Positions 39,229-50,700 of a stretch of DNA of 64,000 nucleotides are shown here, one piece after another. This stretch comes from Nematostella vectensis (Eukaryota > Cnidaria > Anthozoa > Actiniaria > Edwardsiidae). The notes under the pieces are model-generated. The model was not told the origin of the DNA. It saw nothing but the letters and a program-made list of their open reading frames with translations, and ran no database searches. Where the stretch lies: the NCBI RefSeq assembly GCF_932526225.1, contig NC_064036.1:3349501-3413500 (forward strand), given 5' to 3'. A program made the translations under genes and the position numbers. How positions within the stretch are numbered: position 1 is the stretch's first letter; each line of letters begins with the position of its first letter.

Positions 39229-41291
39229 AATTAGCTTATTGCGAACAACTGTGCCAGCCCGTACGCACCCATGAAATAAGACAACATTTCTAGTAAACTC
39301 AGCCTTATTTTCTTAGTCATTTTAATTATTTTTAGATTAATTTTGAAATTATTTATTCGTGGTTTATTGTCTGTATTTTGAGCTTCCTATTTATCCCTCG
39401 ATCTGTGAGCCGTACGTCTTGCGTAATTACGCAAGTAATTACTTCAGTCGCTGTTTTGACTAACTGTACGACATTAAAACCATACTGTTTGATGACAGAT
39501 TTGTTATAACTTTAGCTTTGCGATAGTTTTCTTAGCATTTGCCAAAATGTGACAGTTCGCCGGTAAAAAGCCGCCATTTCAAAACAAACTAGACCCTGCG
39601 CGCAGGGTTGACTGGGATATTTGAGAAATTCATATGCATACTGTATGAGGAATTGCAATTTGTTTTAGTCACTGTGCTGTGACATGTATAACAAAAAATT
39701 ATTTTTTTTTCTACTATTAAAAAACATTTAATTATTAAAGCAATGTTAACACTGATTTGGGCAATTTATGTAAGTAACACAAGCTTTCCCGGCGGGGAAG
39801 GGGACCCCATAAAAGGCTGTAAACCAAAGTTATTCATTATTATGAACAATATAATGGTCTCCATTGTTTATTATTTCACTTGTAAACACAAAGTAAACAA
39901 CAAGACCATTCATGCTATTACATTGTTTAAACAAACATATTTTGGTGCCAAATGAGAGGGCCATATGTAATACCTGGATGTATAACAGGATATTAAATTG
40001 GTAGAAGTCTAGTTCTATCGTGTATTTAACCAAATGATATCTCATTGGGGGTAGACGGCATAGGCTAGCCAAGAAAAGAAAGTCATAGTGGAGCTGTAAC
40101 CGTTATAGAATACAGGCAAACTTGAAATATGTTTCATATTATGGTAAATTTGCCGTTACAACCAAAATGAGCCATAATGAGTACTGTTAAACTGTTTTTA
40201 TTGTTTATGGCAATTTTTTCATTCGCTGTGTCTACTTGCACGGCTTCCGGTAAAGGAGGGAAAAAACTAGCTGCACGGCTGTCTCCAGTTTTCTTGCGTA
40301 CGTCATTTAAAATATTTGAGCGTTTTAATTGGACAACACTAAAATGGTTTCCAATCACGCCACCCTCACAGGGCTCTTGACCAATCAAAAACCGCCAAAA
40401 TGTAATTCCGTTTGAATGATAGACGAGATTGACGAGAGTAACCAGAACGAACATTTTATGTATCTCTGATGTAGCACCTTTATTTGTATAAGCGCTTCGC
40501 CTCTATAAATTGATGTTTTTCCTGCTTTATCGATAATACGTTTAATACCGTCCTCTTTTATGTAACTCGTTCCAGTCCCCTAACACCCAAGTGGCGTGCC
40601 CGGCTATCGCTCGTAACAAGCCTGAGGCAAAGGTCGCTTGCAAAAAACCGGAATCGGACACAACGTTATTGAACGGACTCCGGACCCCCCCTTTCAGTAC
40701 CACGCCCTCTATCAACAGCCGCCGGACAAAAGGTGGCTCTAGCCGGACACTGTGCGACCACATCCTGCTATTGCTTGCCTGCTTCTTGTCATTAATGCTT
40801 AGATAACATGTAGTTACCATGGACGAAGATGACGTTACACATAACGGCATGGTTGCCATGGATACAAGTTACAGCAAAGCTTGTAACCAGCTTACCTTAC
40901 TGGTCAATTGTTTTAGCGCAGACGTAAGGTAGCATAGGACTACCACATTTTATAATCAAAGAGGATGACCACTTTGCTGCCCTTGGCAGAAAAATAATGT
41001 GTGCACTCGTAGCTCAACGCATCCCACAAAACAAAGAGTGATGTACAAAGAAAGCACAAAAAGAAACAAAGTAAAATGTGATTAATAAAAATGTAATATG
41101 CTGAAGTGCTATTACTTGTACGCGAGGTTTGCCATTTATTTGCACATTGCTTAGAAACTTTGCAGTTGAATCACGAAAAAAAAAAAAGAAAGCTGGACGT
41201 CGTCGTTGTCGTCGTTGTGTTATTTATACGTCTTTTAGGACACACGCATCAATTTTCTCATCCTCAATGGATGAAGGTGCGGCCAATTTCT
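39229..41291. other. Unit B distal non-coding DNA
   Basis: 39229-40290 copies the region upstream of the first gene type. 40300-40952 copies 13680-14341, and the rest is the 3' flank of copy C1. No gene was recognised. Confidence 0.5.
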
Positions 41292-42825
41292 TTATATCTT
41301 CGTTCCAAACCAGTAATTGGTCGTCGCCTCATAAGATGCAGTGCACCGAAAATTTGGGTTTGCATACTGATATAATCCAAAGTTGTCTTGACTTTCCACA
41401 CTACCATTAGTTGGAAGAAATTCGCATTTGGAATTAAGTGAGCTGTCATGATGAAGCATCATCCAATTCTCCTGGAAGAATGGCACTGTGCACCCTGTGC
41501 AGTTATGGCCCATTACATTGATGTACTCAACTTTACCGCACTTATTTAGACCCTGGAATGTCAGCAAATCGAGCTCGCTTATTCTTGCTCTTAAATAATC
41601 TGTATAATCGATTGCATTGGAGGCGAAGTCACAGGTGACTCGCCAGTATGTTGACGCATTTTGTAGCGACTCCATTCTTGGTTTAGAAAGTCTGTACGCC
41701 TCCCAGTTAGGGCTATCTTCTGAGAAGGTGGAGTCATTGAAGAAGGGGATTGAGGAGAACTCGGGTTTAACGCGGTTTGCGTAGCTAAAAGATAAAACCA
41801 GTGTCCAGGCCTTCCCGGCCTCTGATGTGAAGTCGCAGTAGACTGAGTACCAGTTGTGATGAGTATCTTGTAGGTAGTAAAGGCCGTTTTGCGTCACGCC
41901 GTACTTGAAGTGGTCGCTACATTGCTTGAACAGCATCTGAAATGGACAGGTGGACATTTTTTCTTTTTAAGATTTCCAAAACTTGCGTTCCTTATAGACT
42001 CATTAAACGAGGTGACGGTGGACATTTTAAAAGTCTGAATCAGATTTGAAGTGTGTTTTGGGGGTCTTATTTCGAAGTATCTTGCAATATAGGAATTTTT
42101 TTTCTCTGGATTGACATTTTATTTCATAATACGGAAGGAAATTTATCTAGGCTATAATCGTTAATAAATTTTGTATTTGTTTGGAAGTATTTTGTTAATC
42201 CCTTTCCAAATTTGGAAATCGCGACCTTAGTACGAATCATGTGATTTTCAAAAAAACTGTCTTTAAAAGAAAAACTGCCTTTTTTCGAAAAATAAGTTTT
42301 TAATGGAGCCCTGATTTTTAACTTAAAGTCTCATGACTTCAGCCTCAGACCCACATATCTGTCCCGTGTCATTTTTATCAGTAAAGGGAATTCTTCTGCT
42401 TTCGTAACTACAATGTAACTAGGCGTTCACTTTCTGCTTACCGCTTGGTCCAGTACTTGAGTAAACACTGTCTTCGAGGCGGGCTCCATTTGCTCGAGTT
42501 GTTCGATCAATGATCCCGACACTCCGATGCTGTTCAACTCGCAAATCATAGAAGTGGTGATATAATTGTACGACTTGCAGCGCGGGAAGAGCTTCAGACA
42601 CTCCTGGGCACACGAGACGAGGCTCGGAGATGGCACGGCCTTGATAGCGGAGCCCTTGAGCTTCTTGTCGGGGTAGGCAAGTGAGGGAATGCTGTTACGG
42701 TAAACTTGGTGCATGTCTTGCTTGGTGTTTCCCTGCACCATCAGCGAGAGAAAGAGAAAGAGAAAGAGGCTTAAGAATCGAAACAAAGTAAGAACTACCA
42801 TTCTTGCACGGAAATCGGCACACAT
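41292..42825 (-). CDS. PAN/fibrinogen-like secreted protein, copy C1
   Basis: Exons are 42442-42825 (128 codons) and 41292-41936, with a 505-bp intron, a GTAAGC donor, a TTTCAG acceptor and phase 0. The mature protein is almost identical to B1; in the fibrinogen-like exon the only difference seen is proline for serine in the YAN(P/S)NFRC stretch. The signal peptide has the FLSLFLFLFLSL form shared with B2. This is the last copy in the array. The partner gene expected to its right is absent because unit C ends at about 46390. Confidence 0.75.
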
Positions 42826-45800
42826 CTAGCTGTCGTAAGATATTTAAGTGTCGTGTCTCATCTTAAATGAGACTGACTGCATTTTATTAGTTTTTAGACC
42901 GCCGCTGACAACCAATCACCTTCGCCTTTCTTGCAGAGCGTGTACAGGATATTGCAGGGAAACTACAATTAGCTTATTGCGAACAACTGTGCCAGCCCGT
43001 ACGCACCCATGAAAGAAGACAACATTTCTAGTAAACTCAGCCTTATTTTCTTAGTCATTTTAATCATTTTTAGATTAATTTTGAATTTTTTTTATTCGTG
43101 GTGTATTGTCTGTATTTTGAGCTTCCTATTTATCCCTCGATCTGTGAGCCGTACGTCTTGCGTAATTACGCAAGTAATTACTTCAATCGCTGTTTTGACT
43201 AACTGTACGGCATTAAAACCATACTGTTTGATGACAGATTTGTTAGAACTTTAGCTTTGCGATAGTTTTCTTAGCATTTGCCAAAATGTGACAGTTCGCC
43301 GCTAAAAAGCCGCCATTTCGAAACAAACTAGACCCTGCGCGCAGGGTTGACTGGGATATTTAAGAAATTCATATGCATACTGTATGAGGAATTGCAATTT
43401 GTTTTAGTCACTGTGCTGTGACATGTATAACAAAAAAATAATTTTTTTCTACTATTAAAAAACATTTAATTATTAAAGCAATGTTAACACTGATTTGGGC
43501 AATTTATGTAAGTAACACAAGCTTTCCCGGCTGGGGAGGGGACCCCATAAAAGGCTGTAAACCAAAGTTATTCATTATTATGAACAATATAATGGTCTCC
43601 ATTGTTTATTATTTCACTTGTAAACACAAAGTAAACAACAAGACCATTCATGCTATTACATTGTTTAAACAAACATATTTTGGTGCCAAATGAGAGGGCC
43701 ATATGGAATATCTGGATGTATAACAGGATATTAAATTGGTAGAAGTCTAGTTCTATCGTGTATTTAACCAAATGCTATCTTTGGGGTTAGACGACATAGG
43801 CTAGCAAAGAGAAGAAAGTCACAGTGGAGCTGGAACCGTAATAGAATACAGGAAAACTAGAAATATGTTTCATATTATGGTAAATTTGCTGTTACAACCA
43901 AAATGAGCCATAATGAGTGCTGTTTAATTGTTTTCATTGTTTATGGCAATTTTTTCATCCGCTGTGTCTACTTGCACGGCTTCCGGTAAAGGAGGAAAAA
44001 AACTAGCTGCACGGCTGTCTCTCATTTTCTCGATTTTTAGCCTTAATAACAAGTTTCTGGCTTTAAAACACTCCGTATCGTGAAATACCGTGACCTCGGC
44101 CTTGAAAATAATAACCTCGGCCTTCGGCCTCGGTCGGTTAGCCTGTTACTAAAGTAGTGTGATAATTTCGTCGCCATGTACACTGTGACCTTATCATAAC
44201 TTAAAGGTCCCCTAAAGATATTTGAATTCTAAAACCAAATCAAAATGTTCTCGCAAGCCTTCATCAGCTAGTCGCAAATGACATGACACTTTACAAAAAG
44301 TCGCATCAATTTAAAAAAAAGTCGCATTTTATATTTTGCTATTACTTTCTAAGTACTCAGAGAATTTTTCCGCCTTTTAGATGCAAAATGGGCTTTATTT
44401 AAAGATATTTGATGATGTTTTTCGTCACGCCCATCTTGACTCGGTTTGTATAATTTTTCAAAAGGAGTGTTTTGTCTCACGCTGTTGTTTGATGAAAAGG
44501 AGTGCACTACAAGTGCACAAAAGTTTTTTTCTCTGTGAAATACACTTATTAATAACGATAAAATTATCATAGTCGTTCACTATTATTTTCAGACAAACAC
44601 TTTTTTGCTGAATTCTTGACTGGATTTTCGAAAGAAACCTATCACATGCTCCAAAGGTTGCATTCGGGAATCCATGTATCGTAACTGACGTCAAAGATTT
44701 CACAGATCACGCGACCAACTTGTTATACCCCCTTACGCCCCACTCTTGACATCTACATGGCATATAACGAGTTTAGTTGTCATACGATGTTTTGGCGTAA
44801 GGGTAGTTTTACTTTATTGGCGTCATCGATGACGTCTTATTGCACCCCATTTGAAACATACATCATACCTACCGAGTTTTGTTGTCATACGATGGTGCTT
44901 TAATGAAATATATATTCTTTTTATTTTGATGACGTCAAAATATTGTTGCTTTAGTGACGTCGCAATCACGTGACTATATTGGTACACCCCCTTGACACCT
45001 TCATGACACATACTAAGATTGGTTATTGTATGATGTTTCTTTTATGAGATATGGATATTTTTGTTCTAAATGAAATCGGTATAGTTGTGCTTTTAGTGTT
45101 GTCATCGATGACATCAAAATCACGTGACCGTATCGAAGCACCCCCCTTGACACCAACATGACACCTACCAAGTTTGGTTGTTATACAATGTTTCTTTCAC
45201 GAGATATGATGTTTTTATTTTGATGACGTCAGCATATTTCGCTTCTAGTGACGTTATCGATGACGTCACCAATCACGTGACCACAGTTTTGCACCTCCCT
45301 TGACACAAACATGACACCCGCCAAGTTTGGTTGTCATACGTTGCTTTTAAGGGACGGACGGATGGACATCGCGTCACGAAAACTCAAGTCAATGGGTTAT
45401 CAATATTTGTTACCTTATTTGTTTTGTATACCACTTTTTCTAAGGTATGGGGCTCCGCTCACGCGGCGCTTCGCTTTAAATGGCCGAGTCTAGCTTGGTC
45501 TGTAAAAGCCATGCCAATGTTGAGAGGTGCATTAAAAAGGATTGTTCAGCGAAGGATACCTCGCGCTAAAATGAAGAGCTTTCCAAGGATTAGACGCGTC
45601 GCACTGCAGAAGACAACTACCTTATTGCACTTAATTTTCGCGACTTCAAAATTTTGCGATGGCGATATTTCGCGACACTTTATTTTTCGCGATTTCGCTG
45701 TTTTGGTAAGGTCACTTTATTTTCCCGATGTCACGATTTTGGGACAATAAAATCAAGCTAAAGAAGGGGAATTGAAATGTGCTTTAAAATCATCAAAACT

Positions 45801-46390
45801 GTAACAATTTGTAACAAAAACATTAGTGGGCTGAATCTAGTTCCACAAAAATCTATAAATACACTTCAGAATTGTCCAACTCAACCCCTTACGGTACTAT
45901 ATGTACATTAGACGACTAAAAAGACACGGTCGGTGTTTCCATAAACAGTTAAAGATTCAAACGGTTACCTTTTCACCCAAAGGCTTTTTGTATACTCGCG
46001 ACACTTTTGAATGGCCCAGGGTAAGCTAAACAAGTAAGGCTAGTATGATCTACTGACATCTTTCTTTCGCTAGTTTGGTCACCACAGGGTGCACCGCTGT
46101 GAAGGGTTCATTTTGGCTCCTCGTTGGCACTGGAACAGTCTTGAAAATGTCTCAAAATTGGAGGCGGTAACAGTTGATCTGCGAAAAAAACAAGTGCGAA
46201 AAAGTTGACGGGTTTGATTTTCCTACCTCTTAGGGTATGAAATTCTATTAACTGCTATCCCTTATCGGGTGTTAATTTTTTTTCCGCTTCTACTATCCCA
46301 TAAGGGGATCATCACGTGGATCATCTTAATCTGACAACTGGACGTGAATGTAGTCAGAAAAGAGATGTACTCGATGGTGGCGTCTTAAGG
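42826..46390. other. Unit C non-coding DNA
   Basis: This copies 1869-8092 of unit A without the unit A-only repeats. It includes the CRE/CACGTG array (about 44700-45370) and an empty Polinton site near 45420. No gene was recognised. Confidence 0.55.
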
Positions 46391-46704
46391 ACCGCAATTT
46401 AGGAAAACTTAGGGTTACAAATTGCTTCGACCACATCTAATGCGCTATCTTTTAGGGGTAAGAATCTATGTTGACCAAATCCAGAGTGCTATTCCTTAGG
46501 GTTAAAATTGATATTGCGACGATCATCCCCGCCCATATTTATGACTAGTGTCGAATATGGGGAGGGAGCGTCGTATATGGGGGAATATTGAAGAGCCTGT
46601 CGGTGGGGAGGGGAGTTTCGAATATGGGAAGCTTACAAAGTAAGGGAGTCATGCGGTGGTAGTGTGACCGACAGCATCGGTTATAAGGGTGTGGTGGGTG
46701 ATGG
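46391..46704. other. Right edge of the segmental array
   Basis: This unique sequence follows the end of unit C homology. No exon of the neighbouring M13 gene could be identified in it. Confidence 0.4.
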
Positions 46705-47205
46705 AGGGATGCGGAGTCACACGCCCACCGATAGGGAGGGGAATGTTTGTTGTAAGGGTGGAGGCTTGCGGGTGCGGAGTCACACGCCCACTGATGGGGA
46801 GGGGAATGTTGATTGTAAGGGGGGAGGGGTGCGGAGTCACACGCCCACCGATAGGGAGTGGAATGTTGATTGTAAGGGTGGAGGGGTGCGGAGTCACAAG
46901 CCCACCGATAGGGAGGGGAATGTTGATTGTAAGGGTGGAGGGGTGCGGGTACGGAGTCACACGCCCACCGGTAGGTAGGGGAATGTTGATCGTAAGGGTG
47001 GAGGGGTGCGGGTGCGGAGTTACACGCCCACCGATAGGGAGGGGAATGTTGATTGTAAAGGTGGAGGGGTGCGGAGTCACACGCCCACCGGTAGGGAGGG
47101 GAATGTTGATTATAAGGGTGGGAGGGGTGCGGGTGCGGAGTCACACGCCTACCGATAGGGAGGGGAATGTTTGTTGTAAGGGTGGAGGTGGAGTTTGCGG
47201 AGTGA
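46705..47205. repeat. 57-63-bp G-rich minisatellite, about 8-9 copies
   Basis: The unit contains GGGAGGGGAATGTTGATTGT, AAGGGTGGAGGGGTGCGG and AGTCACACGCCCACCGATA, with 5-6-bp length variants (GGTGCGG duplicated or not). Open frames in all directions are products of the repeat. Confidence 0.9.
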
Positions 47206-47631
47206 AATGCTTACCGGTAAGGAGGGAGGCTGTGGCTATCATGATTCATTCGGTTACGGATATTAGCCGGTGACGAACTGAAGCAAAACAACTAGAGAGA
47301 CCAGTATATCAACATTAGCAATACAATCCAACAAAAAAACCCAGCAAAAACTACATGACAAACCGTTATCTTGTGATGTTGATGAACTTTTTTGCATAAA
47401 TGAATGACCTTTTCCCGTTAATGATAAGCTAAAGGTGTAATGTCGTGGAGGAATGGAATGGTAGGAGGAATGGAGGAATGTGTGACGACCTTAGCATTGT
47501 CACGCAGTGCCGTAGCATGCCTCGAAAGACCGGGAGGGGGCATAATGGGCACAGCCACGCCCCTACTGGTCATTTCCTTATATATTTTAAAAAAATATTT
47601 AGACCTGCTGCGCACCTGTCACGTGACTCGC
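47206..47631. other. Apparent intron or 3' flank of the M13 gene, no exon seen
   Basis: I looked on the minus strand for the next M13 exon (a VWC...HSP...RV pattern) and did not find one. Confidence 0.4.
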
Positions 47632-47715
47632 CTGGCCATGGACCTATCACGTGACTTACCTGGCCATGGACCTGTCACGTGACTCACCTGGCCATTCGAC
47701 ACAAAGTACAGCTGC
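47632..47715 (-). repeat. Triplicated end of the last visible M13 exon (28-bp period)
   Basis: The segment with GGCCAG, donor GT(G/A)AGT and CACGTGA is present three times, with donor positions after 47688, 47660 and 47632. The last has GCGAGT in place of GTGAGT. A 28-bp shift would change the reading phase. Confidence 0.85.
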
Positions 47716-50700
47716 TCGTTAGAGAGCCCAAGGCCTGGTAACAAGCCCTCTTCGCCGTGTCTCTTCACCCAGTTTTGATAACCCTGTGTTTATTTGGAAC
47801 AGAATGTCAGAGTGTCGAAAGGAGTGGACTGATTCGAACTCGGATAACTCAAATTACCCATCAACTCGAACTCGGATAACGCGAATTACCCATCAACTCC
47901 AACTCTGATACGCGAATTACCCATCAACTCAAACTCGGAAAACTCGAATTGTTCATCAACTCCAATTCGGATAACTCGAATTACCCATCAACTCCAACTC
48001 GGATAACTCGAATTGACCATCATCTCCAACGCGGATAACGCGAATTACCTATCAACTCGAACTCGGATAACTAGAATTACACATCAACTCGAACTCGAAT
48101 TACTCGAATTACCCGTCAACTCAAACTCGGAAAACTCGAATTACCCATCAACACCAATTCGGATAACTCGAATTACCCATCAACACCAATTCGGATAACT
48201 CGAATTGACCATCAACTTCAACTCGGATAACTCGAATTGACCATCAACTCCAACTCGGATAACTCGAATTGACCATCAACTCCAACTCGGATAACTCGAA
48301 TTACCCATCAACACCAATTCGGATAACTCGAATTACCCATCAACTCCAACTCGGATAACTCAAATTGACCATCAACTCCAACTCGGATAACCCGAATTGA
48401 CCATCAACTCCAACTCGGATAACTCGAATTGACCATCAACTCCAACTCGGATAACTCGAATTACCCATCAACTTGAACTCGGATAACTCGAATTACCCAT
48501 CAACTCCAAACCGAAAAACTCGAATTACCCATCAACTTGAACTCGGATAACTCGAATTAACCATCAACTCCAACTCCAACTCGGATAACTCGAATTGACC
48601 ATCAACTCAAACTCGGAAAACTCGAATTACCCATCAACTCCAATTCGGATAACTCGAATTACCCATCAACTCCAACTCGGATAACTCAAATTGACCATCA
48701 ACTCCAACTCGGATAACTCGAATTGACCATCAACTACAACTCGGATAACTCGAATTGACCATCAACTCCAACTCGGATAACTCGAATTAGCCATCAACTT
48801 GAACTCGGATAACTCGAATTAACCATCAACTTGAACTCGGATAACTCAATTTGACCATCAACTCTAACTTGGATAACTCGAATTACCCATCAACTCTAAT
48901 TCGGATAACTCTAATTACCCATCAACTTGAACTCATACTCAAAATGCGGATAACCGTCCACCCCGCTAACTCGAATTGTCGTTTCCCTTGACCATATGAA
49001 ACACTTGAACATTCTTCTCTGATCTTCTAAAAAAAGATATACTGACCGATTATGATCCCTTTTTAAATTGTTCATTATTCTCATATTGCATATTTTGTAA
49101 GGAATATTTGCATAACAGCATGCTTATTGCATTTTTATGACATTTTTCTTATAATTCTAACTGTGTAGATTATAAAAATCAAGCAGAATTATGTTTTGCT
49201 TCAGAGTTCAAGTGGTTTCAAGTAGTATCTTCTGTGAGTTCTATTTTCCACGCCCCACCTACCTTGTATGCGAGAATAAGCGCAGCATTGTCAGCGATGT
49301 TTTCTGAAAGTGTGAAGTTACCATCTATCTGCAAAACAAATAATGGCAACATTAATTAGAGAGAAACCTTTTCAGGCGAAGACGATACAAATGTCATAAA
49401 AATGCAATAAGCATGCTATTACGCACTAGTAGATGGATAATCGACTATAAAAGTAACGAAACAAGATTTTACAGGGCATATCTACAGGGAAAATTTTGTT
49501 CCTGTTCTGTGGTTTCTTTCTCCCTCTACTCAATTATTCCACTCCATAACAGGAATAGTGAGGATGCTAGTGGCTTGGAGATTAGAGGCGGGGCAAATGC
49601 TTTACTTGATAAAATGGCGCAACTTAATGTAATTGTCGCCCATATCTTTCTATTAGTCCTCACCCCACCCCTTCTCCTACGCTAATACCCCTTTTTACCC
49701 CGTATCCCTGGTAATTCTAAGATTCACTCACGCTGAGAGAAGTATTATCGGGAAAAAGGACGGAGATAGCGCTATACTGATCCACCATACACTGCGATCT
49801 GGCATTGAATTGCTGGACTGTGGAATCACTAAACCATTTCCGGCCCATCACGCCATGCTTGTCAAACTTGCGACCTATTTTAAGATAAGCACCAAAGACA
49901 TACTCTTAGCACAAGTATACACGCTGTTAGAGGAGCATAAAGGGGCATTGTCCCCCAAAGTTTCTTATGGGAAACCCAGGATTTGTCAAAGGAAGGAGCG
50001 ACCAATATAGAAAAGTAATGGCATAAGTAGTTCTCAGCACGCATACATTTTGTTCTAAAATTTTATCCCGAATGAGAGGGGGCACTTGTGACCATCAAGA
50101 ATAGGAAATGGTGGGGGTGAAACGGTGTATAGGGAAAAGGATTGTTTAGGGGAGAAAGGAGACAAAATGAAGAGATACCTGGAGATCTCCAAGAGTAAAG
50201 GGAGGGAGGGAGGGAGGGAGGGAGGGAGGGAGGGAGGGAGGGAGGGAGGGAGGGAGGGAGGGAGGGAGGGAGGGAGGGAGGGAGGGAGGGAGGGAGGGAG
50301 GGAGGGAGGGAGGGAGGGAGGGAGGGAGGGAGGGAGGGAGGGAGGGAGGGAGGGAGGGAGGGAGGGAGGGAGGGAGGGAGGGAGGGAGGGAGGGAGGGAG
50401 GGAGGGAGGGAGGGAGGGAGGGAGGGAGGGAGGGAGGGAGGGAGGGAGGGAGGGAGGGAGGGAGGGAGGGAGGGAGGGAGGGAGGGAGGGAGGGAGGGAG
50501 GGAGGGAGGGAGGGAGGGAGGGAGGGAGGGAGGGAGGGAGGGAGGGAGGGAGGGAGGGAGGGAGGGAGGGAGGGAGGGAGGGAGGGAGGGAGGGAGGGAG
50601 GGAGGGAGGGAGGGAGGGAGGGAGGGAGGGAGGGAGGGAGGGAGGGAGGGAGGGAGGGAGGGAGGGAGGGAGGGAGGGAGGGAGGGAGGGAGGGAGGGAG

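Larger units (their letters stand above)
14342..40952. repeat. Tandem unit B, interrupted by a Polinton
   Basis: This is a second copy of the unit. Without the 15,022-bp element and its 5-bp target duplication it is about 11.6 kb long. It carries genes at 14680-16209 and 36371-38360. Parts follow unit A closely (33805-38000 against 6856-11600), but the stretch upstream of the second gene (38400-40270) instead copies the region upstream of the first gene type, plus a 0.7-kb insertion. Unit B is therefore a mosaic made by duplication and conversion. Confidence 0.85.
40953..46390. repeat. Tandem unit C, truncated on the right
   Basis: This is a third copy of the unit with one PAN/fibrinogen-like gene (41292-42825). 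It also has an internal deletion near 46070 relative to unit A 7490-7750. Homology to unit A stops abruptly after 46390 (unit A about 8092) and unrelated sequence follows, so the second gene of the unit is absent here. Confidence 0.85.

Noticed and set aside
46545..47273. Frames of about 100-200 aa on both strands
   Set aside because: They follow the 57-63-bp minisatellite and shift phase with its length variants.
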